DNA from: Pseudorhodobacter ferrugineus DSM 5888
GTDB taxonomy: Bacteria > Pseudomonadota > Alphaproteobacteria > Rhodobacterales > Rhodobacteraceae
Reading direction: 5' to 3'
Assembly (NCBI RefSeq): GCF_000420745.1
Contig: NZ_ATVN01000020.1
Span: 1-57,795 of the forward strand
DNA: 57,795 nucleotides
Positions 1-8,774 of the stretch are shown here, in pieces. The translations under genes and the position numbers were made by a program. The first letter of the stretch is position 1; each line of letters opens with the position of its first letter. A model generated the notes under the pieces. That model was not told the origin of the DNA, did not search any database, and worked only from the letters and a program-made list of their open reading frames with translations.

Positions 1-198
1 GTCCGGTTTAATCCCGATGGCCCAACTGATGACGAGGCCTTTGAGACAATCGATGATAGGAGAAAGATACACCTTTCCAGCGCGGATGTGGAACTCGATG
101 ATGTCTGTCAGCCATTTCTCATTGGGCGCGGAAGCCTGGAAGTCACGGTTGATGATGTTCCCCGGCGCGGGGCTAATCTTTCCCAAGTATGAGCTGTA
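1..198 (-). pseudogene. IS3-family transposase OrfB fragment (partial)
   Basis: The minus strand has an open frame that reads YSSYLGKISPAPGN, then PNEKWLTDIIEFHIRAGKVY and LSPIIDCLKGLVISW. This is the start of the integrase-core (DDE, rve) domain of IS3-family OrfB proteins; the first catalytic Asp lies in the WLTDI motif. The frame has no start codon at its upstream end and abuts the downstream edge of the IS66 element, so the IS66 insertion or a deletion has removed the N-terminal part. The rest runs off the left edge. Identification is by motif only. Confidence 0.75.
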
Positions 199-215
199 AC
201 GTAACCGCCCCATTG

Positions 216-512
216 TTACCCCGGCGATTTAGCTTTGATGCGCGCCGCGAGATCGGTGTCATCCACGAAGTCATCAAGGAACTCATGCCAGGTTTTGTTG
301 GTGATACGAGCGGCGCGGATCATGTCCGTCAGCTTTTCGATCCCGTCATCGGTCAGTGCGGTGACTGTTTCGTCGAGTCCGACGTAAACGCTGACGATGT
401 TTCCATAGGTCAGGTTGTCGTCGTTGTAGATGATCGCTTCAAGAAGTTCGGCATCCTCGCCCAACATTTTGGCGACGTAGTCGATACTGCAGACATGTGT
501 CACCGCAGCCAT
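216..512 (-). CDS. small accessory protein of the IS66 element
   Basis: A 98-residue acidic protein starting MAAVTHVCSIDYVAKML and ending near ARIKAKSPG. Its ATG shares the A of the transposase stop codon (TGATG), so it is probably translated by termination-reinitiation behind tnpC. A longer frame starting at 557 exists but would overlap tnpC by 45 bases, and the TGATG junction favours the shorter start. I recognise no domain. The position immediately after tnpC, inside the presumed element, suggests a passenger or helper ORF of this IS66 type. Its function is unknown. Confidence 0.55.
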   Translation of the reverse strand: MAAVTHVCSIDYVAKMLGEDAELLEAIIYNDDNLTYGNIVSVYVGLDETVTALTDDGIEKLTDMIRAARITNKTWHEFLDDFVDDTDLAARIKAKSPG

Positions 513-1840
513 CAGGCGGCCTGTGAATGGGCAGCGGCCAGCGGCACCCAATTCCACGGCAGCAGTTCATCCAGCCGGTTGATCTTGTGATCGTGGATAC
601 GGTCGAGAATGTCAGCGAGGTAGGCCTGTGGGTCGAGGCCGTTCAGCTTGGCGGTTTCAATGATGGTCATGGCACGTGCGAGGGTTTCCGCGCCGGTATC
701 AGCCCCTGCAAATAGCCAGTTTTTCCGTCCTATTCCAATCGGACGCAGGGCGCGCTCGGCGGGATTGTTATCGATGGCCACACGCCCATCGGTCAGGAAC
801 AGGCTGAAGGCCTCTTGCCGACTGAGGCCGTAGCGGAAGGCCTTGGCCAAGTCGTTCTTGCCTAGAATGCGCAGGAGCTGCTGTTCGGACCAGGCAAAAA
901 AGGCCTCGACCTTTGGTCGGCTCAGCTTTTGCCGCGCCGCATAGCGGACGTCAGCGGGCTGACCGGTGATGTCGCGTTCAATATCGTAGAACTTACCGAT
1001 CCGGTCGAGCGCCTCGCGGGCGATCTCGGACTTGGTCGACGCCCAAAAACCGTGGAAGTCTCGGCGCAGGTGAGCCCAACAGGCCGCTTCGCGCAATCGC
1101 TGCGTGCCATCGGGGCCAGGCTCATAGAGCTTGGCATAACCCTTGTAGCCGTCAGCCTGAAGGATGCCGCGGGCGTTGGACAGATGGCCGAGAACATGCT
1201 CTTCCTTCCAGTCTGGCGCAAAGCGATAGACAGCACCCGGTGGCGATGCCCCCGACCAAGGGCGTTGATCGCGCACATAGGCCCAGATCCGGCCTTGCCT
1301 GACCCCTTTGCCAAGTCCCTTGTCGCGTAATGACCGGTCCAGCACCCGGATCGGCGTGTCATCTGCGTGCAACAGATCGCTGGCCATGATGTCCGCCTCG
1401 ATCCGTTCGATCAGCGGCGACAGGGTCTTCATGGCGCGGCCACACCAGCCCACCAGCGTGCTTTCTGGGATGTCTGCCCCCATGCGTTCGAAGATCTCGT
1501 GTTGGCGATATAACGGAAGGTGGTCGTCGAACTTCGAGACCCGTAGCCCGGCAGGCGCTGCTTGCAGCGCCGAGAGGGGGCACATGCGCCAGCAGGTTCG
1601 GCCCAGCCATACTGCCGGGGATCGGACGGCTGGGTGCTGGTTCCTGCACCATCCGCTCACAACGGCGGCAGGATTTCTTGATCCGGGCGATCTGGATCAC
1701 CTTCATCTGGGCAGCAATCATGTCGAGGAGTTCGCTGACATCCTCACCCACCACGTGCAGATCGCCGCCGCAGTCAGGGCAGCAGGTGCCGGGTTCCAGT
1801 TCACGGCGTTCGCGCGGGGTCGTATTCGTAGCGATACGTG
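512..1840 (-). pseudogene. tnpC: IS66-family transposase TnpC, truncated and frameshifted
   Basis: Two frames join into one IS66 TnpC. The upstream frame carries the zinc-finger-like region (CCPDCGGDLHVVGEDVSE, then CRRCERMVQEPAP and AGPNLLAHV). The downstream frame resumes at VSKFDDHLPLYRQHEIFERM and holds the catalytic core (LLHADDTPIRVLD, ADGYKGYAKLY, and FLTDGRVAIDNNPAERALRP with its Glu), ending at LDELLPWNW. Between AHV and VSKFDD lies about 38 extra bases with a perfect hairpin (1554-1571) that shifts the frame. The N-terminal domain, usually about 150 residues, is nearly absent: only about 55 residues fit before the IS21 terminus at 1880. The element is therefore very probably inactive. 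Confidence 0.8.
1541..1580. repeat. short hairpin insertion inside tnpC
   Basis: Compared with the expected IS66 reading LLAHV-LVSKFDD, about 38 extra bases are present here. They contain the perfect inverted repeat GGCGCTG (1554-1560), loop CTTG, CAGCGCC (1565-1571). The length is not a multiple of three and causes the tnpC frameshift. The exact borders are inferred from protein family expectation, not from an alignment. Confidence 0.45.
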
Positions 1841-1879
1841 AACTTCTCCAAGATAGCCCACGTTTTCGTCCGCACCCCC

Positions 1880-1908
1880 GCCGGGTCAGTTCTCAGTGAC
1901 AATCAACA
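1880..1908 (-). mobile_element. orphan IS21-family terminal repeat
   Basis: These 29 bases are the exact reverse complement of 57439-57467, the outer end of the IS21 element at the right edge. The core is GGGTCAGTTCTCAGTGACA. No istA or istB sequence is attached: the IS66 remnant begins directly on the inner side. This looks like the stump of a second IS21-type copy, or of a deletion event that used one. Confidence 0.7.
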
Positions 1909-2526
1909 TGTTACGGCGTTTGAATGAGTGCTTATCATATTTCACGGGCTTTGTGCGGGGCTTCCGGCTGGGGATACGAGACTTTAGGCCTTTGTTGCCT
2001 TACGTTTTTCGGAACCAAATCAGTGTCATGGCCTCGATCCGCTGCCCGACAGTCGCGTTACGGTTTCGAAAATAAGGGGGCAAGAGGGCACTGCGCTGAT
2101 TTGGCCCTCTCGGGCCATTGCATATGCAATGCCCCGTTTGTCATTTGGGCGCTTTTCTTGAAGCCACCTTTGGAACGTTGGCAATTTGCACTTTGCTCGG
2201 CCAGCAAAGGTTGCTCATAACGCTTTCATGATTTCGGCGTTTGATTCATGCAAGCCTCACGGGCTTACATAAGGGCTGCGAAACTTGGGCCGCACCCCTA
2301 GCGCATTCCACAGAGTCCGCCGCACATCACCAAAGGCAAACCGACGTCACCATATTGCGACGCGCGCCAACCCGTTAGTGTGGTGCGGCAGTCATCTTTA
2401 TGTAAGGCCAAGGCGTTGTCAACTTTGTTGTCCGGAATGGGGGCAAGGCCGCAAAGTCAGTGTGTGCGCAACTCATGTTTGTTGGCGTGCAGATACACAA
2501 GGCCGCAAGGGTCCGGCTGAAAAGGA
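1909..2526. other. intergenic region without a supported gene
   Basis: About 620 bases between the mobile-element remnants and the acyl-CoA synthetase. Frames of 98 residues (1924-2220) and 150 residues (2285-2737) exist, but both are rich in Arg, Cys, Ser and Trp, have no recognisable motif, and the second runs into the acyl-CoA synthetase gene. I see no RNA gene, repeat or clear promoter here. Confidence 0.5.
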
Positions 2527-2544
2527 GGGGGCAGATTGCCCCCC
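2527..2544 (-). terminator. rho-independent terminator after the acyl-CoA synthetase
   Basis: GGGGGCA / TGCCCCC stem (2527-2533 and 2537-2543) with a 3-base loop. Read on the minus strand it is followed by CCTTTTC, and it lies 28 bases past the stop codon of the minus-strand synthetase. Confidence 0.6.
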
Positions 2545-2571
2545 ATTACCAGCCAAGACCAATAGGTCGGA

Positions 2572-4461
2572 TCAGGCCCATTCCCATGGCCGAATGTACT
2601 GCCCCAATACCTCGGTCACGGCTGCGTCACTTACTCCATCGGCCCGCGTGATTTGTGCAACCAAACCGCGCTTCTTATCCTCGACCACGGCGTCGACTTG
2701 CACAGGCAAGTTCGCTGCCGTCAGCGCTTCGTTGTAAACGCGGGTAATGGCAAGACGGCGAAGATCGGGCTTGAACACCTTACCCACCGCTGTTTTCGGC
2801 AATTCGGCCAAAATCTCGATCGTTTTCGGCACAGCGGCGCGTTCGTGGATGTGCTTGCGGGCAAATTCCATCAAGATACCGACCGTCACATCGGCATCCT
2901 TGACCAGTTCGACATAGGCGCAGGGAATTTCACCCGCGTGCAAATCCGGTTGGCCGATAGCGCCCACCATTGCCACGGCTTCATGTCCAGCAAGCGCCTC
3001 TTCAATCTCGGCGGGGTCAATATTGTGGCCACCGCGAATGATCAGATCCTTGGCGCGCCCTGTGATGTAAAGATACCCGTCCGCGTCCATCCGCCCCAGA
3101 TCGCCCGTGCGCAAATACAGGCCCTCGGCAAACAGATCATGGTTCTTATCCTCTTCGGTATAGGTAGAACCGGGAAAGACGCCGGGGTTGGATACGCAAA
3201 TCTCGCCGACCTGATCAATGCCGCAATCGGTTGCCTTGCCTGCCGCATCATGGTGCAGAATTCGAACATGGGTATAGGGCAAGGGAATGCCGACGGAACC
3301 GATTTTCTTGTTCCCTTGTGGTGGGTTACACGACACAAGACACGTGCATTCGGTCAATCCATAGCCTTCGATGATTGCCACCCCCGTGGCTTTTTCGAAC
3401 CTTTTGTACAATTCCAACGGCAAGGGGGCCGACCCCGAAAACGCACCGCGCAAGGTGCTGACATCAGCATTCACGGGGCGCTGCATCAGGGCGGACAGGG
3501 CCGTTGGAACGGTGATCATATAGGTCACTTTCCAGCGTTCAACCAGTTTCCAAAAATTGTCGAAAACCCCGTCGCCGCGATAGCCCGCAGGCGTTGGAAA
3601 CACCACATGCGCGCCGCTGCCGATCATCGACATCAAAATCGGATAAATCGCAAAGACGTGGAACATGGGCAACGGGCAAATCACCACATCGGATTTTTCG
3701 AAAATCAACTGCGACCCAAGCCAGCCATTATAGACCATCCCCGACACCTTGTGCTGCGCCACTTTGGGCATGCCTGTGGTGCCGCCGGTGTGAAAATAGG
3801 CCCCCACGCGGTCGGTCAGAACGTCTTCGAACATCAGTTTGTCAGACGGGTGCTTTGCGCATTCGGCGTTGAAACTCAAAACCGCGGCATTGTGGGACAC
3901 TGGGTTTTTCGGCCGAACCAACGGCACAATCCAGCTTTTGGGCGGGCTCAAATAGCGCGTTAGGTCAATTTCCAACACGGTTTTCACAGCGGGGGCATGG
4001 CGCACCGCTTCGGCCACGCGTTGCGCCACCTCGGTTTTCGGAAAAGATTTCAGCGTAACCACGACCTTGGCCTTGGTTTCGCGCAAGATAGAGCTGATTT
4101 GATCGGCATCGAGCAAGGGATTGATCGGGTTCACAATACCCGCAACCGACGCACCAAGAACCGTAATCGCTGTTTCCGTACAATTGGGCAGCACATAGGC
4201 GACAACGTCATTCGGCCCCACGCCCAGACTGCGGAACATATTTGCGGCTTGGGTCACCTTGGCATGGTACTGCGCCCAAGTCAGGGTTTCGGCGCTGTCC
4301 GTTGGGCCAGATTGCAGCTGAAAGCTGATCGCGGGCTTGTTGGCATGGCCATCGCGCGCGCGGCTTAAATACTGATACATTGACCGCGCGACATCGCGTT
4401 CGGCCCAAGGTTTTTCCGATTCAATCGCATCACGATCCGCAACAGACGCAAAGGCCTTCAT
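2572..4461 (-). CDS. fatty-acyl-CoA synthetase (AMP-forming ligase)
   Basis: A 629-residue member of the ANL superfamily, expected to activate a fatty or other carboxylic acid with ATP and CoA. Visible motifs: the phosphate-binding loop HTGGTTGMPK at about 224-233, GYGLTEC at about 366-372, the adenosine-contacting RTGDLG near Asp454, the hinge GRAKDLIIRGG from about 468, and the catalytic Lys in TAVGKVFKPDL at about 561. All key residues are present. The N-terminus (KPWAERDVARSMYQYL) resembles long acyl-CoA synthetases from Rhodobacterales. It is a stand-alone gene with its own terminator. Substrate chain length cannot be read from the sequence. Confidence 0.88.
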   Translation of the reverse strand: MKAFASVADRDAIESEKPWAERDVARSMYQYLSRARDGHANKPAISFQLQSGPTDSAETLTWAQYHAKVTQAANMFRSLGVGPNDVVAYVLPNCTETAITVLGASVAGIVNPINPLLDADQISSILRETKAKVVVTLKSFPKTEVAQRVAEAVRHAPAVKTVLEIDLTRYLSPPKSWIVPLVRPKNPVSHNAAVLSFNAECAKHPSDKLMFEDVLTDRVGAYFHTGGTTGMPKVAQHKVSGMVYNGWLGSQLIFEKSDVVICPLPMFHVFAIYPILMSMIGSGAHVVFPTPAGYRGDGVFDNFWKLVERWKVTYMITVPTALSALMQRPVNADVSTLRGAFSGSAPLPLELYKRFEKATGVAIIEGYGLTECTCLVSCNPPQGNKKIGSVGIPLPYTHVRILHHDAAGKATDCGIDQVGEICVSNPGVFPGSTYTEEDKNHDLFAEGLYLRTGDLGRMDADGYLYITGRAKDLIIRGGHNIDPAEIEEALAGHEAVAMVGAIGQPDLHAGEIPCAYVELVKDADVTVGILMEFARKHIHERAAVPKTIEILAELPKTAVGKVFKPDLRRLAITRVYNEALTAANLPVQVDAVVEDKKRGLVAQITRADGVSDAAVTEVLGQYIRPWEWA

Positions 4462-4588
4462 TCCTATTCCTCCCCTAAGTGCCCGCGATTTTTATCACTG
4501 GGCTTATTATTTGATCAAAGATGGGGAGTTTTTGTGGTTCTCGCAAGCAAGAGCGGGCGAAAAAACGCAACGTCATAGGCCTAAATGC

Positions 4589-4614
4589 AAAAGAGGCGCA
4601 TGATGCGCCCCTTT
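4589..4614. terminator. bidirectional-type terminator after kbp
   Basis: The inverted repeat GGCGCAT-ATGCGCC (4595-4608) is flanked by AAAAG on one side and CTTTT on the other. It lies 20 bases downstream of the kbp stop codon on the minus strand, so it mainly terminates kbp. Confidence 0.65.
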
Positions 4615-4634
4615 TGTCGTCACGTTGGTCAGAT

Positions 4635-5075
4635 TTACTTTTGCGGAATACGCAGCATCTGGCCAGGATAGATTTTGTCAGGGTGGCTGAGCATCGGGCG
4701 GTTCGCTTCGAAAATCTCATTGTAGCGGTTGGCATTGCCCAAGGTTTTCTTGGCAACCGCAGACAGCGTATCGCCTTTCTTGACCTCGTGGAACACAGGT
4801 GCTGCACCCGCATCCGGCACATCATCTTGCACTTCGCCAACGCCAGCGACGTTGCCAACGGCCAAGATGACCTTTTCTTTGACTTCTTGGCTTACGGCAT
4901 TGCCCGACACGACAACTTTGCCATCAGCACCCACTTTGATATCCAAACCAGTGGTATCAAGGCCAAGATCTTTGACCTCTTGCTTCAGCACGTCTTCTTT
5001 CGGCGTCTCTGCGGCTTCGGCCTTACCACCGAACAGCGACTTGCCTGCGTCTTTTACAAAGCTCCAAACACCCAT
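4635..5075 (-). CDS. kbp: Kbp/YgaU-like BON-LysM protein
   Basis: A 146-residue protein colinear with Escherichia coli Kbp (YgaU), a cytoplasmic potassium-binding protein. The start MGVWSFVKDAGKSLFG matches the family start. A BON domain follows (about 25-90, including GKVVVSGNAVSQEVKEKVIL and AVGNVAGV), then a C-terminal LysM (about 95-145: VKKGDTLSAVAKKTLGNAN, IFEANRPMLSHPDKIYPGQM). There is no signal peptide, in keeping with cytoplasmic Kbp. It is likely linked to potassium sensing or salt stress; that role is inferred from the family. Monocistronic, with its own terminator. Confidence 0.88.
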   Translation of the reverse strand: MGVWSFVKDAGKSLFGGKAEAAETPKEDVLKQEVKDLGLDTTGLDIKVGADGKVVVSGNAVSQEVKEKVILAVGNVAGVGEVQDDVPDAGAAPVFHEVKKGDTLSAVAKKTLGNANRYNEIFEANRPMLSHPDKIYPGQMLRIPQK

Positions 5076-5227
5076 GAACGTCTCCCTTTACCAGTGGGGC
5101 CTGCGGCCCTTTACGCCGTGCAGTATGACGCAGGGACCGTGGCACGCAATGGCGGATTAACGATGCTTGGAGGGAAAAATCCAAAAAATTCCCCCAATGG
5201 CCCGTCTTGCACGCATTTGGCCGCGGC

Positions 5228-7012
5228 CTAGGCCTGCCCGTCGGTGAACTGCAAACGTGCAAGGCGCGCATAAAGGCCGTCTTGCTGAACCAGCTCGTCA
5301 TGGGTGCCCGTGGCCACAATGCGGCCCGCGTCAAAGACCACAATCCGGTCGGCCTTTTTCACCGTGGCAAGGCGGTGGGCGACGACGATGGTGGTGCGGG
5401 TTTTGGACAGCTCATCCACTGCCGCCTGCACAAGCCGTTCGGATTCCGCGTCCAAGGCACTTGTCGCCTCGTCCAGCAACAGCACCGGGGCATCCCGCAA
5501 AATCGCGCGGGCAATCGCGATGCGTTGTTTTTGGCCACCCGACAGCATCACGCCGCGTTCACCGACATAGGTGTCATAGCCTTGCGGCAAGGCGGTCAGG
5601 AAGTCATGGGCGGCGGCGGCTTTTGCTGCGGCCTCAATTTCTGCATCCGTGGCCTCGGGGCGGCCAAAACGGATATTTTCGCGCGCGGTGGCGCCAAAAA
5701 TCACCGGGTCTTGCGGCACAAGCGCGATCGCGCGGCGAAATTCAGAGCGCGTCATATCTTGCAGATTTACACCGTCAAAGGTGATGCGCCCCTTCTGGGG
5801 ATCATAAAACCGCAGGATCAGCTGCAAAATCGTGGTTTTCCCTGCGCCAGACGGACCAACAAGGGCCACCGTTTCGCCCGGTGCCACGGTCAGATCAATA
5901 CCGTCCAAGGCGCTGGTTTCTGGCCGTGCGGGGTATTGAAAATGCACAGCATCAAAGCTGATTTCGCCTTTAACAGGGCGCGGCAGGGCCACGGGGGACA
6001 CAGGGTCTTTGACGCTATCGGTTGTGACCAGTAATTCGACCAAGCGTTCGGTCGCGCCTGCTGCGCGTTGCAATTCCCCCCAAATTTCGGACAAGGCGCC
6101 AACGGCACCGGCCACCATTACGGAGTAAATCAGGAACTGCACCAACTCGCCCGGGCTCATCGCCCCTGCCCGCACATCGCGCGCGCCAATCCACAACACA
6201 CAGACAACGCCGGTGAAGATCAGAAAAATCACGATGACGGTCATCAAGGCCCGTGTGCCGATGCGTTTTTGCGCCGACACAAAGGACTGTTCGGTCAAAT
6301 CGGCGAAGGCCGCGCGCGACGGGTCTTCGTGGGTAAAGGCTTGCACGGCCTGCACCGACAACAGCGCCTCGGATGCGTTGCCCGAGCTGGTGGCGATCAG
6401 ATCTTGGTTTTCGCGGCTAAGTACCCGCAAGCGGCGCCCCAGAACAATAATCGGAATAATCACCGCCGGCACAATCAGCAGCACCAATCCGGTCAGCTTG
6501 GCCGATGTCAGCAGCAAGGCCACCATCCCGCCCAAGAAAATCAACAGGTTGCGCAGGGCAATCGACACAGACGACCCGATCACCGACAAGATCAGCGTGG
6601 TATCTGTTGTTAACCGGCTCAGGACTTCGCCGGTCATCAGGCGTTCAAAGAAGGCGGGGCTCATCCCCATCACCTTGTCAAACAAGGCTTTGCGAATATC
6701 GGCGACAACCCGTTCGCCCAGCCGTGTTACAAGATAATACCGCGCGCCGGTGCCCAGCGCCAAAAGCATGGCAATCATGAGGGCTGCAAAGAAATACTGG
6801 TCTAGCAGGCTGGCATTATCGGCGGCAAAGCCATCAACCACACGACGCACAGCAAGCGGCAAGGCAAGCGACACGCAGGCCGTCAGGATCAGCGCAAGGA
6901 TCGCCCCGATCACCAGCCTGCGGTAGGGTGCCAAGAACGGCACCAAGCCGCGCAACGCGCCCATCTTTTTCGATTTTTCGCGCTCTTCCAAAATTGTCGT
7001 ATTCCGCGCCAT
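5228..7012 (-). CDS. ABC exporter, fused permease and ATPase (MsbA/LmrA type)
   Basis: A 594-residue half-transporter. The N-terminal six-helix domain (about 20-310, including VIGAILALILTACVSLALPL) is followed by a nucleotide-binding domain. This carries Walker A GPSGAGKTT (about 380), the Q-loop in IALVPQDPVIFGATARENI, the signature LSGGQKQR, Walker B VLLLDEATSALD and the H-loop in VVAHRLATV. It should act as a homodimer exporting a lipid or drug-like substrate; the substrate is not evident. An upstream ATG six bases earlier (7018) is an alternative start. Its 5' end faces the divergent haloacid dehalogenase gene. Confidence 0.88.
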   Translation of the reverse strand: MARNTTILEEREKSKKMGALRGLVPFLAPYRRLVIGAILALILTACVSLALPLAVRRVVDGFAADNASLLDQYFFAALMIAMLLALGTGARYYLVTRLGERVVADIRKALFDKVMGMSPAFFERLMTGEVLSRLTTDTTLILSVIGSSVSIALRNLLIFLGGMVALLLTSAKLTGLVLLIVPAVIIPIIVLGRRLRVLSRENQDLIATSSGNASEALLSVQAVQAFTHEDPSRAAFADLTEQSFVSAQKRIGTRALMTVIVIFLIFTGVVCVLWIGARDVRAGAMSPGELVQFLIYSVMVAGAVGALSEIWGELQRAAGATERLVELLVTTDSVKDPVSPVALPRPVKGEISFDAVHFQYPARPETSALDGIDLTVAPGETVALVGPSGAGKTTILQLILRFYDPQKGRITFDGVNLQDMTRSEFRRAIALVPQDPVIFGATARENIRFGRPEATDAEIEAAAKAAAAHDFLTALPQGYDTYVGERGVMLSGGQKQRIAIARAILRDAPVLLLDEATSALDAESERLVQAAVDELSKTRTTIVVAHRLATVKKADRIVVFDAGRIVATGTHDELVQQDGLYARLARLQFTDGQA

Positions 7013-7143
7013 CACCAACCGCCCTTATTTGCAACGCTTCCCTTTAGGCGTTGCAGGCGCAGGTCGCAAGCATCCCATTTGCCGCGCCCCCTTTCGTAAA
7101 CAGTCGTGCTGTGCCAGTTTCAGCAAAACAAAAGGGCTGCACC

Positions 7144-7830
7144 ATGACTATTTCCACCTGCGTTTTCGATGCCTATGGCACCTTGTTTGATGTGGCAGGG
7201 GCCGCGCGCATAGCCGCCGCCGAACCGGGGCAAGAGGTGCTGGCCACCTTATGGCCGCGTCTGGCCGAGGATTGGCGGCGTAAGCAGTTGGAATACACAT
7301 GGCTGCGCGCGATTACCGGCGATCATGTGGATTTCCGGCAGGTTACGGCTGACGGGCTGGATTGGGCGATGGAAGCGGCGGCGCTGTCCGACCCGGCGCT
7401 GCGGGTGCGCTTGATGGCGCTTTATGATGAATTGCCCGCCTACGCCGAGGTGCCCGCGATGCTGCATGGGTTGAAAGCGAAGGGATTTGCCACAGCAATT
7501 TTGTCGAATGGCAGCCCTGACATGCTGGCATCTGCCGTTGCCTCGGCTGGACTCGGTGCCGATCTGGATGCGGTACTGTCGGTGGAAAGCGTTGGGGTTT
7601 TTAAACCTTCAGGCCGGGTCTACGACTTGGTGGGTGGCCACTTCGGCACGCGGCCCGAGCAGGTTTTGTTCGTATCGTCAAACGGGTGGGATGTGTGCTC
7701 CGCCGCCGGTTTCGGGTTTCAAACGGCTTGGGTGAACCGCGCGGGCCTGCCGATGGACCGCTTGCCCGCACAGCCCGCCCATGTTTTGCCCGACCTGACC
7801 ACCATTCCCCAAATCGCAGGTGCCCTATGA
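7144..7830 (+). CDS. haloacid dehalogenase type II (L-2-haloacid dehalogenase family)
   Basis: A 228-residue HAD-superfamily hydrolase that matches L-2-haloacid dehalogenases along its length. Nucleophile Asp9 lies in VFDAYGTLFD with Thr13. DWRRKQLEYTWLR holds the halide-cradle Arg (about 45), SNGS is at about 117, Lys and Tyr are in KPSGRVYDL, and SSNGWD carries the Ser, Asn and Asp of the active site. The family converts L-2-haloacids to D-2-hydroxyacids with inversion, although many members have unknown natural substrates. The ATG at 7144 is preferred over an upstream in-frame start because the protein begins there at the HAD motif. It overlaps the next gene by ATGA. Confidence 0.87.
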   Translation: MTISTCVFDAYGTLFDVAGAARIAAAEPGQEVLATLWPRLAEDWRRKQLEYTWLRAITGDHVDFRQVTADGLDWAMEAAALSDPALRVRLMALYDELPAYAEVPAMLHGLKAKGFATAILSNGSPDMLASAVASAGLGADLDAVLSVESVGVFKPSGRVYDLVGGHFGTRPEQVLFVSSNGWDVCSAAGFGFQTAWVNRAGLPMDRLPAQPAHVLPDLTTIPQIAGAL

Positions 7831-8666
7831 CGCAGTTTTTCACCACATCTGACGGCACGCGCATTGCCTTTCGTGATGAGGGCGAGGGCACGCCGTTGTT
7901 CTGCCTGCCCGGTCTGACCCGCACGATGGGGGACTTTGACTATATGGCCCCACATCTGCCGCCGTGTCGCCTGATCCGGATGGATTATCGCGGGCGCGGG
8001 GCAAGCCAATGGACGGGGGCCGAAACCTATACCGTGCCGCAAGAGGCCAAGGATGCGTTGGAATTGCTGGATCATCTGGGGGTCGCAAAGGCGGCATTGC
8101 TGGGCACATCGCGCGGCGGGCTGATCGCGATGATGCTGGCGGCCACGGCGCCGGATCGTTTGTTGGGGATCTGTTTCAACGACATCGGCCCCGAAATTCA
8201 CAAGCCGGGGTTGGAACGTATTATGGATTACGTCGGGCGCAACCCGCGCGTCAAAACGCATGAGGCGCTGGCCGATGCCTTACCTGCCAATATGCCCGGC
8301 TTTGCCAATGTGACCCACAGCCGCTGGCTCGAGGAAGCGCGCCTGCACTATACTGCCACGCCGGAGGGTTTGAAAATCACCTATGACCCTGCCTTGCGCG
8401 ACAGTTTTCTGGCCGCGTTCAAGGGCCCTGAGGTTGACCTGTGGCCGCTGTTTGACGCCTGCCCCGACATTCCCTTGGCGCTGATCCGTGGGGCAAATTC
8501 GGACCTGCTCACCCAAACTTGCGCGGATGAAATGCGCCGCCGCCGTCCCGCCATGGCCTTCGGCAATGTGCCCGACCGTGCGCATATTCCGTTTCTGGAT
8601 GAGCCCGAAGCGGTTGCGGTTTTGCGCGACTTCTTGGCAGCCGCAATGGCGCAGGCAACCGCCTAG
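7827..8666 (+). CDS. alpha/beta hydrolase
   Basis: A 279-residue alpha/beta hydrolase, translationally coupled to the dehalogenase (ATGA overlap). The oxyanion region is LFCLPGLTRTMGDFD, the strand-beta4 region DYRGRGAS, and the nucleophile elbow GTSRGG; the catalytic His is in PDRAHIPFLDEPEA near the C-terminus. A likely acid is the Asp in ANSDLLT. The closest family style is small esterases or lactonases. Pairing with a haloacid dehalogenase suggests consecutive hydrolytic steps on one substrate, but this is inference. Confidence 0.82.
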   Translation: MTQFFTTSDGTRIAFRDEGEGTPLFCLPGLTRTMGDFDYMAPHLPPCRLIRMDYRGRGASQWTGAETYTVPQEAKDALELLDHLGVAKAALLGTSRGGLIAMMLAATAPDRLLGICFNDIGPEIHKPGLERIMDYVGRNPRVKTHEALADALPANMPGFANVTHSRWLEEARLHYTATPEGLKITYDPALRDSFLAAFKGPEVDLWPLFDACPDIPLALIRGANSDLLTQTCADEMRRRRPAMAFGNVPDRAHIPFLDEPEAVAVLRDFLAAAMAQATA

Positions 8667-8774
8667 GACGCGGATTTGAGGGCCTATACAGGGCGTAAAA
8701 TCATCATCTAAAGATTGACTGTTTTATCTGTAAAGGTCAGCAATACGGCGACATTGCAAAGAAAGCTGGAACAC

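Noticed and set aside
1924-2220. 98-residue frame in the intergenic region
   Set aside because: Cys/Ser/Trp-rich composition, no ribosome site or motif; not convincing as a gene.
2653-3963. 436-residue plus-strand frame
   Set aside because: Antisense to the acyl-CoA synthetase, which carries full ANL motifs.
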